Below are positions 44,766-54,786 of a stretch of 55,415 bases of DNA, in pieces. The notes under the pieces were generated by a model. It was not told where the DNA came from, did not search any database, and worked only from the letters and a program-made list of their open reading frames with translations. The stretch comes from Peronospora farinosa (taxonomy: Eukaryota > Oomycota > Peronosporomycetes > Peronosporales > Peronosporaceae): assembly GCA_947646735.1 (NCBI GenBank), contig CANTFK010000784.1, positions 1 through 55,415 of the forward strand, given 5' to 3'. A program made the translations under genes and the position numbers. Position 1 is the first letter of the stretch. Every line of letters starts with the position of its first letter.

Positions 44766-45114
44766 TCACTTGTCCAGTAAACACTGACGTTCGTCCAATG
44801 TGGAGCTGCGGAGATCGTAATTCGTTCGTGTATCCTTCTTCGTCTCTTTGTAATAAACCATGGATGACACGAGAAAGAGCGTTCCATACAAACATGCCGA
44901 TTCAAAGATTGGGGTAGGACTCTTTACACTTTTGTGAATCTTCATGTATTTCGGCTGCACTTGCACAAGAATTCCCACTAGAAATAAAAAGAGGAATCCA
45001 CAAAGTGACACCATCGAGCACGTCAACGCCCCTATCAAGAGCAAGAAAAATTAGATTCATTGACGAAAAATATTTTAGCTTTAGAATTTATGTCTTACAT
45101 GAAACTTTAGACAT
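44766..45114 (-). CDS. Small two-helix membrane protein, possibly RNase kappa-like, 93 aa
   Basis: Exons 45114-45099 and 45031-44766 (282 nt); intron GTAAGA...GATAG. Exon 1 codes only MSKVS plus one base; it was chosen because it is the nearest ATG that reaches exon 2 in phase. Two membrane segments are visible, GFLFLFLVGILVQVQ and ESACLYGTLFLVSSMVYY, with a short loop (PKYMKIHKSVKSPTPIF) and a charged tail. The layout (small, two helices, G-x-L-V-x-x-Q-P-x-Y between them) recalls the RNase kappa/V-ATPase accessory family, but this is a weak pattern match. Confidence 0.55.
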
Positions 45115-45316
45115 TTTAGAGACTTTGGATACGAAGAGCTGGAATAGATCTGAGCTTCGAGCGACATCTCGATTTGCAAGCTCGTGATCTTGATTAGTAG
45201 AAATTATTGTATCATTTAAAAATGGGAAATAGAAATAAGTGCGAAACGTTAAGTTATTTCAACAATCACGTACCGTAGTGGACATTACGCAATCGCCTGA
45301 CTCTTACGAAATAAGC

Positions 45317-45770
45317 ATGTACGACTTTTGCCTTACGATTCCGGTACGTATTTTCAAGCCATTTCGACCATACCCCCCCCCCCCTACCTAAACTTATATT
45401 ATCTCTTGATATTTGTATGTCAATAATGAATTAGTATGGAATCGTGCTAGGTCTAGGAGGTCTAGCAGGTTTTGTGAGTTCTGGCAGTACCATGTCACTA
45501 GTAGCTGGTGGTCTCTCGGGTGCCTTCCTGAGCTTTGTGGGTTACTGCAGCTATAACGAGTACACGCAAAGCCCAGTGACATCGAAACTCTGGCCTGCCG
45601 TCTCGTTGGCTGTCTCTGCGCCGCTCACTGTCATTATGGGCAACCGTTACAACAAGACGAACGAGTTCTTTCCTTCCGGTTTCACGGCTGTATACAGTGG
45701 TGGCATGACCATTTTCTATCTGTGGATACTGACTAAACAAAACAAGCCTCAGTACAAGAAGACACAATAA
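45317..45770 (+). CDS. TMEM14 family membrane protein, 2 exons, 120 aa
   Basis: Exons 45317-45343 and 45435-45770 with a GTACGT...TTAG intron that includes a run of 12 C. The joined start [35 protein letters not shown] matches the TMEM14 N-terminus, where G-x-x-x-G-x-x-K/SxGSxxSLxAG is conserved. Four short membrane helices are visible, and the protein is the usual length for the family (about 110-120). TMEM14C acts in mitochondrial porphyrin transport; other members are poorly understood, so the role here is open. Confidence 0.85.
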
Positions 45771-46010
45771 AGAGGACGACTACTCGTTGGTTCTCTAAAT
45801 CCCAGTCAATACAAACTGCTGACCCAGTGGTAGCTTTTACCTACCTGGTTTGTATATTGTTTAGTTCTTGACAACCTGTAGTTGTACGCTTCATTGAAAG
45901 CGATAGAGTAAAAATTCGACTGTCTACTGGAAATCATAACATTTAATTTTGTCCAAGTCGACTGTCGTTCGAGACGGTTAAAGCTGTCGAAAGCAGAAGG
46001 TGTGAATGTA

Positions 46011-48125
46011 TTAGCTGTTATTGTCCATGACGATGTCAGTAGTTGCTTGAATAGCTTCGTGTTGCTGTGCGAACGACACGAGATCGCGCATGGCGTTTGC
46101 AAGCCACTCTCGGTGTAGTGAGCTGGCAACCTGCAGATTAAGTGAGCGAGTAGGCGTCACGAAAGACAAGCATGACTCAGGATCAGCTAATACGGCAACG
46201 GTCTTTTTGTTTTCGCGACCAAATGTTTCTGCACCACTGGACACCCTTGAACTGTCAGATCCCTCAATGACTTGTATTTCGTCAACCGCAAGATATTCAG
46301 TGCTCCATTCGCCGTGTTTGCGTCTCCAACGCAGTTGAAGTGGAAAAGTTGGGTCGTACAGCAGGCGCGAGGTATGGGGTCGACCGCGGCGACCAGATTT
46401 AGTCATTTTGGTGTCGTTTACAACACTCGTCGCTAGTGTCAACGTTACCTTCAGTCGATGTTTCCGAGCTATAAGTGCATGATGCTTTTTCGCTCGTGAA
46501 CTGATATCGCTCTGCACTTGCTCACCTAGAGCGTTCAGCTGAGGATACAGTTCCTTTTTGGACAACTCCTTCGCTGTGTACTTGGATAGCAGCGCACGTA
46601 AATGTGCTTTTGCCCATGGAAGTTCGTACATCATCAATTTGATGTAGCGCAGCTGTCTCAGCATGATGTCGTGTTGCGCTGGTCCAAGCTCCATGTAGTT
46701 GGTCGCGTTCATGAAAGGTACGCAAACGCAGCGATCGTTCCAGTGCCACATCACAAAGTGAACAGGTTTTTTGACGATCACTAGTTCTGGGACACCATCA
46801 CTCATGCGCTCACGGACACGCAGCAATATTTGATTTTGTGTCGTCGGCACAGGAGAAGGTGATGATGACGCGGATGATGATCTCGGTGGTCCAGACGTAG
46901 ATTTATTCGGCGAAGCTATTACTTTTTTCTTGCTGCTGGAGCCTAAGATCTGTTGCTTCGTGACAGAAAATATGCTACTGTTGCGACGACTGAGTGGCAT
47001 GCTGGAAGCAATGATGTGGCATGCGCTTGTCGATTTACGACGAACTGTCCAAAGGTTCGTGGCGGATTTTGTGACATGTGACAAAGCTGATGCTCCAGCC
47101 ACCTCAGGTGTAGCAATGTTTGCTACATGTGCCGAACCGAATCCGCCAAAACTCTTTAACGAATTCCGCTTCATGGAGAACGAATTTCGTCGTAGTGGCA
47201 CAGCCACAATAATCTTCGAATTTGTGCTCAACCGCCGATAAGTGTTGAGCAACGCTGGATTCAGAGCCGATTCTGCGCTAGCTTCGTCATCATCCAGAAG
47301 CTGCAACACCTCTTTCTCAGAAAATCGAAATCGGTACCGGAAGTTTTCTCCTGCAGCCTTTGCGTGAATGTTGTCGGGGTTACATGTTTTTGCATTGCCG
47401 AATTCACTGCCACTATATCCTTCGTCCCTCCCGCGCGGAAGCTGAGGAACACGAATACCCTTGACAGTCATATTAGCGGTCATGATCGGATGCACACGCA
47501 AACGGGATGTTGTGGCAGTACTCAGTTTTGCCTGTTTCACTAGCTCATCCAAATTCTCGGTCTCGGGTTTACTCGAATCCCGATCCTCGACGTGTTTTGT
47601 AGTGTCAACTTCGTCTTGGTTTGATATCCCATGAGCACGTTCATCCGTAATTCTGCATTCAATATTATCGTCTCCGCCGGAGCAATAAATCGCAAGTTCT
47701 TCCATCCTGCTGCACAACTCGGTCTCATCACCAATTTCCTGTTGCTGAGGTCTGTTCTCGTCGACACGACCAGCGGATCCGACAGGCTCACTAACTTCAT
47801 GTTGGACGTCACATGGAGGACGATAGTTTTGATCATCCGTCTCCGGATGCTCATGCTTCACATCTCTTGCCACATATTGCTGCACAAGAAACATCAACTG
47901 ATGAACCTGTGGGCTGAGTGAACCGTTTTCGTTTTGGTATGATCCACGCTTTATCGCCATCTTCGGTAGCGATGACAACGCAATGAAGGTATCATTGTCG
48001 CTTTCAAGTCCGTCGCAATCATCAGCAGGTATCGGTTCCCGCGATTTGTCTGACGAAGATGAAGAGGTCTGTCCGCATTTGTACGTAAAAGTAGAAGGTG
48101 ACGTGCTGACAGTGTTTCGTGCCAT
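46011..48125 (-). CDS. Unrecognised 704-aa protein with conserved C-terminal part
   Basis: The start is the ATG at 48125 (MARNTVSTSPSTF). The first 430 residues are low-complexity, acidic and Ser-rich, probably disordered. The C-terminal 270 are well ordered: VRERMSDGVPELVIVKKPVHFVMWHWNDRCVCVPFMNATNYMELG, a helical stretch (LRQLRYIKLMMYELPWAKAHLRALLSKYTAKEL), then a beta-rich part (LQLRWRRKHGEWSTEYLAVDEIQVIEG...CLSFVTPTRSLNLQVASSLHREWLANAMRDLVSF) whose end (SLNL...S...REW...L) looks like a PH domain. A membrane- or scaffold-binding role is possible; the family is not recognised. Confidence 0.75.
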   Translation of the reverse strand: MARNTVSTSPSTFTYKCGQTSSSSSDKSREPIPADDCDGLESDNDTFIALSSLPKMAIKRGSYQNENGSLSPQVHQLMFLVQQYVARDVKHEHPETDDQNYRPPCDVQHEVSEPVGSAGRVDENRPQQQEIGDETELCSRMEELAIYCSGGDDNIECRITDERAHGISNQDEVDTTKHVEDRDSSKPETENLDELVKQAKLSTATTSRLRVHPIMTANMTVKGIRVPQLPRGRDEGYSGSEFGNAKTCNPDNIHAKAAGENFRYRFRFSEKEVLQLLDDDEASAESALNPALLNTYRRLSTNSKIIVAVPLRRNSFSMKRNSLKSFGGFGSAHVANIATPEVAGASALSHVTKSATNLWTVRRKSTSACHIIASSMPLSRRNSSIFSVTKQQILGSSSKKKVIASPNKSTSGPPRSSSASSSPSPVPTTQNQILLRVRERMSDGVPELVIVKKPVHFVMWHWNDRCVCVPFMNATNYMELGPAQHDIMLRQLRYIKLMMYELPWAKAHLRALLSKYTAKELSKKELYPQLNALGEQVQSDISSRAKKHHALIARKHRLKVTLTLATSVVNDTKMTKSGRRGRPHTSRLLYDPTFPLQLRWRRKHGEWSTEYLAVDEIQVIEGSDSSRVSSGAETFGRENKKTVAVLADPESCLSFVTPTRSLNLQVASSLHREWLANAMRDLVSFAQQHEAIQATTDIVMDNNS

Positions 48126-48617
48126 GTCGAACGAGTGCAAAGGACAAGTAAGGCAAAAGAATCAACAATTATAGCGACAATTGTGCATGCGACGCTGGAC
48201 GTGGGCAAGACTATTTGATGGATGGATGGTTGATTGGACAGCAGTTGATGCTTTACCACTCGTACATTATTAATAAGACAACGAAATGCACATTCCCAGA
48301 AGTCTCAGACATACGACAAGGATAGAGATGAGTGAGACAGTTGGCATCGCTTATTCATATTATACTATCGAAGGCGAAGCTAGAGCCAACGGCTCTAATC
48401 TATTTTTAATTGTAATTACGACGCAATAGACAATATTAGCGTAAGTAGCCGCTTCGAGCACGTTGAAGTTTCACCACCTATTTCATCTTTTTGTAAATGC
48501 CCAAAAATTCGTTAACAACACACCATGACGTCCATTTTTGGGTCCATGTTATTTTTTTATTGATCACTCTATATAGTAGTAAGAATGGAAGCTCGACAAA
48601 GCGACTGCATAATCACC
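48126..48617. other. Intergenic, no gene recognised
   Basis: Upstream region of the 704-aa gene and downstream region of MBF1 (both minus strand). I see nothing beyond A/T-rich sequence. Confidence 0.55.
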
Positions 48618-49151
48618 TTAGTTGACCGGTGTTTTCTTCTTCTTTGGGCCACGTGGCAACTGCACACCCAATGCACGGTTGAGCTTGGCGATAATCTGAC
48701 CATTAGGAATAGCACGACCAGACTCATAGTCGGCAATGACCTGTGGTTTCTCATTGATAAGCGTGCCCAGCTGCTTCTGATTCATCTTCTTGGCCATACG
48801 CGCCTTCATAAGCGCCTGTGATAGACTGCGATCCACTGCATCATGCTTAAAGTTGTCCGTGTCTTCTTCCAGTTTACGTGCGTTAATAATAGCACCACTG
48901 TGCGCACCTTTGTTCGTCCCGGCACCGTCTGTCATAATTAATAAAAAAGCTCAGCCAATCTCAGATAGTATACATAGTGTATACACGTATGTATAATTTC
49001 CAGTACGCAACAACGTACACTTGGTCTCAGTCACGACGTTCCCACTGCGACGCGCATTATTAAGTACCTGCTGCTTAGCTGCACCACGAGGGGGAGCACG
49101 ACTGCTCCAACCGGCTGTGTCCCAATCCTGTCCCTGCGAAAAGTTGCTCAT
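48618..49151 (-). CDS. MBF1: Multiprotein bridging factor 1 (MBF1), 2 exons, 147 aa
   Basis: Exons 49151-49019 and 48928-48618 (444 nt), GTACGT donor, ACAG acceptor. The N-terminal MBF1 domain reads DWDTAGWSSRAP...AARRSG-like with VVTETKYGAGTNK across the splice. The C-terminal helix-turn-helix (residues about 80-135) reads LSQALMKARMAKKMNQKQLGTLINEKPQVIADYESGRAIPN, followed by LNRALGVQL and a Lys-rich end. MBF1 bridges gene-specific activators to TBP and also acts at collided ribosomes to prevent frameshifting. Length and both domains are standard. Confidence 0.92.
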
Positions 49152-49382
49152 CGTACTTAAAGTATCGCTCGATCTTCACCTTACGTGTCTTTTATAAAAC
49201 TGAGGGTATACGGGTGAAACGCAGTGACCATCACTCTTGCTTTCGAGAACTCTTTGACGTACATGTCGCATAGGTGATGGAGCAATAGTAAAAGAGAGGT
49301 ATTTAAAACTGACGTAAAATAATATTAAATTTGATGTACATTTCGTGTAAAGACTGTAATATCAAGTTTACACAAATCAATC

Positions 49383-49697
49383 ATGGTAAAGACAGCGGGT
49401 CCCGATCTGAAGCGATACATGGACAAGCGACTGAGTCTGAAGCTCAATGGCAACCGTAAAGTGTCAGGCGTACTGCGTGGATTCGATCAGTTTATGAACG
49501 TAACGCTGGATGAGTCGGTCGAGGAAGTCTCTGCCACGGAGTCCAACCGCATCGGCATGGTGGTGAGGCGGCTTTGAACAATTTTGACAGGGAAGGATAA
49601 TTCTAATATCTAATACGAACAATATATTATTTGTTGATGCTTGTAGGTGATTCGCGGAAATAGTATCGTTCAGTTCGAGTGTCTAGAGCGGATTTAA
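49383..49697 (+). CDS. Small nuclear ribonucleoprotein G (SmG), 2 exons, 76 aa
   Basis: Exons 49383-49562 and 49647-49697 (231 nt), GTGAGG donor, TGTAG acceptor. Sm1 motif: LSLKLNGNRKVSGVLRGFDQFMNVTLDE; Sm2 motif across the splice: IGMV/VIRGNSIVQFECLER. SmG is one of seven Sm proteins forming the ring on U1, U2, U4 and U5 snRNAs. The length matches the human protein (76 aa). Confidence 0.95.
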
Positions 49698-49902
49698 TCT
49701 ACTATTATCTAGGCTACAGCGAGATAGATAACGCTAAAAGGTTAACTAACTAAGAGTCAGCACATACTACAACTACTTTGTTATTGTCATCATCATCGAA
49801 ACTTACCACCTGCTCAAAACATGCAATTTTCAATTTGTTTTTGCCAGTGACGTTACAATCATAATCTACTTTGAAGGCTGAGTCGAATCCCAATCCACAA
49901 CT

Positions 49903-50617
49903 CTAATACCGTCCTCGACCACCTCCAAAGCCACGACCACCTCCAAAGCCACGACCACCGCCGCGACCACGACTACCAAAGCCACCACCTCGTCCACTGA
50001 AGCCACCGCGGCCGCCACCACGACCACTGACGCCGCCACGGCCCATACCACGACCACCTCCACGTCCACCACGAGCACCCCACACCACCACGACCGCCAC
50101 GACCAGCTCCTGCCGACTTCTTGTCGGGCTTCTCAGTGAATCGGCTAAGAGGAAGTAACTTGTCGGGGCTGATAAACACCTTATCTCCTGCCTGGAAAGA
50201 TGTAGCCGACACACCCGTGTCCGGCTTTACTGTAAACATGACTTCATTGATGGAGCCGAGAATCTCGTCAACCTTGCCAATGCGCGTCTTGTTCTCCAAA
50301 AAGGCACCGGCATTGAAATACGGCACCTTATCATTGGTGCTCTTGTACACCATCTCGTTCTCACAAGCATGGACAAACGAGCCCAACTCTACAGTTTATA
50401 TGAAAAGCAAACAATCAAAAAAAGTCCGTCTTGTTAGTTTCAGACTTCACGCAAATGCGTGTCACGCATTGCACGCACCAATAACGAAAGCTGGTGGACC
50501 CTCTGGCTCGCGGAACCCACCACGACCACTACCGCGACCACCAAAAGCACCACCACTCCGTCCACCCCGTCCACCACGTCCTCCATAGGCACCTCCGCGT
50601 CCACCACGAAACGACAT
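49903..50617 (-). CDS. GAR1: H/ACA snoRNP protein GAR1, frame problem in the C-terminal RGG tail
   Basis: Exon 1 (50617-50479) codes an RGG-rich N-terminus ending PPAFVI; exon 2 starts at 50388 (intron GTGCGT...GTAG). The Gar1 core is complete: [72 protein letters not shown]1 binds the catalytic pseudouridine synthase in H/ACA snoRNPs. After GAGRGGRGG the frame leaves the RGG pattern (WTWRWSWY, stop at 49973), while the expected RGG repeats continue in another frame to 49903. Either a small indel near 50085 or a 52-nt intron (donor gtgctc, acceptor gtcag) explains this. N-terminal and core identity are certain. Confidence 0.88.
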
Positions 50618-51130
50618 GATTTCAGAGCTTGTCTAGCTGATACTTATGCGGAGCTCACTTAGTGCAATAATCGGGATAAGGAGCTTCGTTCAGCCAACCG
50701 ATGGTTGGTAGTCTAATGGTCTAATTTTAGCGAATCGAAAAGCGAAATGTATGTTTGATTGGCTATATTTTAGAATATACACTTCTTTAGATAAAATTAC
50801 AATATTGTTATATAGCATAAATCTTTTCTCCTGACGAATAACAATGTGAATTGTAAGGTAGAACTATAAAAAAAAACAGTTCAAGGATAAAGAAATGAAT
50901 AAACTTACCACGGGGACATGTCACGTTTGGCCCGTTACAAAGCTTGCATTAAGCAGGCAAAAGTATACTTTAAGTGAATGCCGACTTAAAGAAGACAATG
51001 GCAACCATTCATCTCGATTTCTATCATCATTAATTCCACTGTAAGTTCTGCGATAAAATTTAGACAGTAAAAGAGACAATATCTGTTATTGACGAGTTAA
51101 CGCTCATAAACAGCTTGTCCACGCGTGTGA
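50618..51130. other. 3' flank of the third effector gene and GAR1 upstream region
   Basis: About 50940-51130, read on the minus strand, is homologous to the 3' flank of the second effector gene (shared tagctgtcacacgc, caagctgtttat and tcggcattca blocks). No gene is recognised. Confidence 0.6.
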
Positions 51131-51133
51131 CAG

Positions 51134-52767
51134 CTAAATTGCCTTCACGAAAGCCGAGATATACGCCTTGTAACTCGACTGAAGGTCCCCTTCCAATTTG
51201 TTGTCAATATCAAGCTGATGACTTTTTGTATCAGCATTCCATTGTCTAAACAGCTCGATAAGCAAGGGCGTGGCCGTTGCATCAGTACTTTTCCTCCACG
51301 CGGCCTCAAGCATTTTGCCTAAAGGTATGTCTCCATAAACAGCTCTGGCTGCTGTGATCAGAGACGTTTTCTCTGTCTTTTCATGTTTGAACTTTCCCGC
51401 AAAGCTATAAAAAAGATTCAGATTCGGGTTCTCAAGAAGATTATTCTGAAGGTTTAACTCCCTGAATACTTGAACGACCTGATCTTCATACAATCATCGC
51501 GTTCCTGAAAAAGTTTATACAGCAAATTCTGTAAGGGCTGTACAACCTCATCAGTCCCTTAAATCTGTTTTAAACCGCCAAGAATCATCACACGGACGTC
51601 TAGCTTGTAATCACGTATCACCCTTGTCATCTCTGCGCCCGGCATAGCCAAATCATTTTTCACATACTGGATCCACAAACGAAGCCGGTTGACGATAACC
51701 GAGTGGTTCGGCTCAGGTTTTAGATCAAACTTCAACAACTTGAAGACGTCATCCGCAGACTGTACTTGAGCTTTCCAAGAGGTTCTCAACGCAGACTCCA
51801 CTTTGCCCTGTATGTCTTTTCCAACATGTTCCTTTACCAAAGCGTCAAGCATCTTTAAAAGGCCTTCACCTCCGTGACGTCCTATCAACTTCGGTATCGC
51901 TAATTTTATATCATCAAGCAGATCAGATGGCGTCTGTTTCACGTACTTGACCCACATGTCAAAGTAAATATCGCTACGACCTTTCTTCAAAAGTTTTAGC
52001 TTTGAAAAAAGGTTCTCCGCAGATCGTTTCTCCAAATTCCAAGTATCCACCAAAGAATCCTGTAATGGCTGCACTACTTCTTCAGTGCCCATAATCTTAC
52101 TTAAACGAGCAAGAATCCTCAAACGAGTACTGTCATGGTAATGAACTATCGCTGATCTCATGTTAACGTCACTACTTTTCGAAAAATCGACCCACATTGA
52201 AAGCAATTTAATGTATTGCGTGTAATCCGTTAGCTTGTTCAGCTTCAACAGCTTGAAGACGGCATCCGAGGACATTTTCTTCAGTGTCCAAAATTCAATT
52301 AGCGCTTTGTTCAATTCACCCTGGATATCTTCTCGTTTTTGAGCTTTTATCAAGGCTTTTAGCACCATCAGAAAGCTTTCTTCTTCGTGATCTTTCGACA
52401 CTTTTAATTCTGTTTTGAAGGGGTGTGGAAAGGCATTATCAAGATTCCCAATCCAGGTATTATAGCGTTTCTTGCGAAACGGGATGCCCTTGTGGAGCTG
52501 TAAGGTCTTATAGGCTTCAAACATACTCTTTCCATCCAGCATCTTTACCATACGGCTAGAAGCCATCAAATTAATATTTTCAACGACTGTGTCGAACCCA
52601 GGTATATTAAGGGTCCTTTCTTCATTAATGGTCTCAACTCCGATCCCGTCAGCAAAAACATCTTGGTGAGACGCGATAGATTTCGCTGATGACGAGATTG
52701 AGTGTGTCGACGAGGCGTTGATACAAGCAGATAGAACAGCTACGAAAAGGATGGAATCGAGGCGCAT
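51134..52767 (-). pseudogene. EER-only WY/LWY effector gene with broken terminal unit
   Basis: The main frame is 52767-51559 (402 aa). Residues 1-20 form a signal peptide (MRLDSILFVAVLSACINASS), EER stands at 49-51, and there is no RXLR-like motif. The WY/LWY-like units have WVDF, WVKYV and WIQYV at the Trp positions. At 51559 an in-frame TAA stops the protein where the paralogue reads Lys-Gly. The original terminal unit is still visible downstream (GTDEVVQPLQNLL, then QVVQVFRELNLQNN...YSFAGKF at 51134-51493) but a second, frame-changing break separates the two. The 402-aa product could still be made and secreted, so the gene may be active in shortened form. It is close to the second effector gene in sequence and layout. 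Confidence 0.8.
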
Positions 52768-52800
52768 GATCTTTGTCTTGGTTTCCTTCTGCTCTTCAGA

Positions 52801-52816
52801 GTGAAATTAATAATGA
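52801..52816 (-). promoter_or_regulatory. Inr+FPR-like core promoter of the third effector gene
   Basis: On the minus strand TCATTATTAATTTCAC lies 49 nt before the ATG, matching the block of the second effector gene except for small changes in the FPR part. Confidence 0.6.
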
Positions 52817-52857
52817 TGGTGCAGAATGGAAGCAGTTTGCACCTGCACTCGTCGGCT

Positions 52858-52964
52858 AGGAAACAGGGGATTTTAGCCTGTTCTTTTGCTGTAAGGATCA
52901 CAGGAAGCAGGGGATTACAGCCTGTTCTTTTGCTGTAAGGATCACAGGAAGCAGGGGATAGTCT
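52858..52964 (-). repeat. 44-bp tandem repeat in the upstream region of the third effector gene
   Basis: The plus strand reads agga[a/g][a/g]caggggat...cctgttcttttgctg...ggatcac twice (starts 52858 and 52902), then a partial third copy from 52946. Each copy contains the atcccctg[c/t]ttcct block (minus strand) also found in the palindrome of the second effector gene. Confidence 0.85.
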
Positions 52965-52992
52965 ACTACATCGATCATAGTTAAAACAGTAA

Positions 52993-53600
52993 AAAATCAC
53001 TTCCCAATTCGCGCTTCGAGCAACAACGGCCAAGAGACGAAGACCTTTAAAGAGCGGTCAACGGCCCCTCCGACCAGGGCGGGAAGTCCCTCCAACGGGA
53101 GGCCCAGGATAAGAGGGGGAGGTTTTCCCTCTGCTGCGTGCGCTATGGGGGGCAAGGCAGCGTGCGAACCGTAAGGGGAGCACCAACCCTGTTACCCCCG
53201 GGGGAGAGGATCGACGACCGCGGTAATCATTCCTTCTTTCCCCAATAGTTCCTGCTATTCTACGTCAGCCTTCAAGACGCCGATTCGATCGCCGAGCGCG
53301 AATCTCGGTCCACGAAGTGAACTTGCCAAGAACGTGAATTGATCGGCCCCGTCCAGGTGCATCAGCGGTCGATCGGGACTGATCGGTGTGGTGCCCGGCG
53401 CTTGTTGCGATCATTGAGCCACTGTTTACACCTCGGGCTGGATACCCGATTCCACGTGCCCTTTTCGGAGTGTCCCCCGTGACGCCCGTCGTCTCGAGCC
53501 AGCAGATTGAGCCAGCGAGGCGAAGAATGACGAAGTCCTGGTAGAAGCACTCCAGACATCTTACCAATCCTTAATGTTTGAAATAGACGGTCTGTTCTTC
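52993..53600. mobile_element. 0.6-kb insertion in the upstream region of the third effector gene
   Basis: The segment is flanked by the 11-bp direct repeat taaaacagtaa (52982-52992 and 53601-53611). The second effector gene has a single uninterrupted equivalent (cgatcatagttgaagcagtataaattta on the other strand), so the segment is inserted here. It is much richer in G+C than its surroundings. A minus-strand frame of 100 codons (53265-53567) may be a fragment of a coding element, but I cannot name it. Confidence 0.75.
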
Positions 53601-53611
53601 TAAAACAGTAA

Positions 53612-54309
53612 GAAATTTAATCGAGTGGTTCAAGTGATTGTAAGGCCGGTAAATTTTGTCGATTGGCAATGCTCTGTCCATATACTGTGCTGGTTGCGTC
53701 AGCGAGCTTATCCTGGTCTTATCTTGGAAACACCATAAAAATCCCTCCTTCTTAATTGAGGGTTAGAAGCTTAGCACATATCACATGGAGACACGTCTTC
53801 CCTACATTTTCTCAATAAAGTGCGTCCATTCGTGAACTTCCTCGCTTCGACTCGTTTATTGAGTCTTAAGTCGATACGCAATATGCGGATTGCTGCGACC
53901 GCTCCCAAGGATATGGTGTACATACGGTTAGAACTGCGGGATGTGTAACTCATCTGTAGTGTATTGGCCCTGGCTGTTGCAGCTGTAGGTTTTTACGATG
54001 TAGCGGTTTCGAGAGCAAGCATATTCGTGCTGCTCATGGGGCTACACGGGAATGCTGTAGACATTGTGGCATCTTATGGCGGTAAAGATCGTCTATCTTG
54101 CTGACAGCCCGGCACTTCGTTTGGAGCAGGAACTTGATGCTTTTGGTGCTCTTTGCTACTTGTTGCCGGTATCTGCTTGGCGACGTCGGACTTGTGGTTC
54201 TGGGTCGCATTGTCACAACTTTAAGGCTGCAACGATTTTAATATCATCGCCATGTTTTTCGTTTCAGTCGCTGGTGATGACGTCCCAATCCTCAAACGAG
54301 TAGGCTTAC
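53612..54309. other. Distal upstream homology to the second effector gene, otherwise no gene
   Basis: About 53880-53975 (minus strand) matches 37625-37725 (for example cagatgagttacacatc and ccatat[t/c]cttggg), so homology to the second effector gene continues beyond the insertion. I recognise no gene from 53976 to 54309. Confidence 0.6.
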
Positions 54310-54786
54310 TGTAACGGGGTTACACGACGGTTGTAACATCATTCCGAAATGTTTACGGTTGATGTTTCCTTTTATTGCATATAATGCATTATTATACTTC
54401 TCTTTAGAGAGGTATTGAGTATGAGCGTTAAGATACGGTATTCGGTAATACCGTATCTTATCGATTAGGATTCGATAAATCGATAACGCTGTACTAAGTA
54501 CATCATACACGGATGTTTAGACGATACGTCGTTCAATAGCAAAGTCTGCATATAATAATTACTATTATAGTAATTAATCTAGTGTAGTGTACTTAGAGTA
54601 GGACTATTCATAAAATCTTAATGCATCAATAAATCAGTTCTCACTTTGAGTTTAAGATCGCAAGTCGTTCTGACTTGTTCTCTTGTGCACTTCGTGCGTT
54701 GGTTCTCTGAACCTTTAAGCTCTAGCTTGTTCTTGCACTCTGTGCGTTGGTTCTCTGAACCTTAAGCCTATTGCTTGCTGACTAAA
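54310..54786 (+). mobile_element. Truncated gypsy LTR, plus orientation
   Basis: Starts TGTAACGGGGTTACACGACGG and follows the reverse complement of 16501-17140 for about 470 bp with scattered differences, including the palindromic gataagatacggtat region. It stops at gactaaaaag, short of the LTR's 3' end. Confidence 0.85.

Noticed and set aside
45373..45384. Run of 12 C as a regulatory signal
   Set aside because: It lies within intron 1 of the TMEM14 gene and nothing else supports a function.
48125..48140. Longer start (MHSFD) of the 704-aa gene
   Set aside because: That codon is TTG. The first ATG in frame is at 48125.
53041..53260. Ribosomal RNA fragment in the G+C-rich insertion
   Set aside because: The composition is suggestive, but I could not match any conserved rRNA block. 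The flanking target duplication shows a mobile insertion instead.
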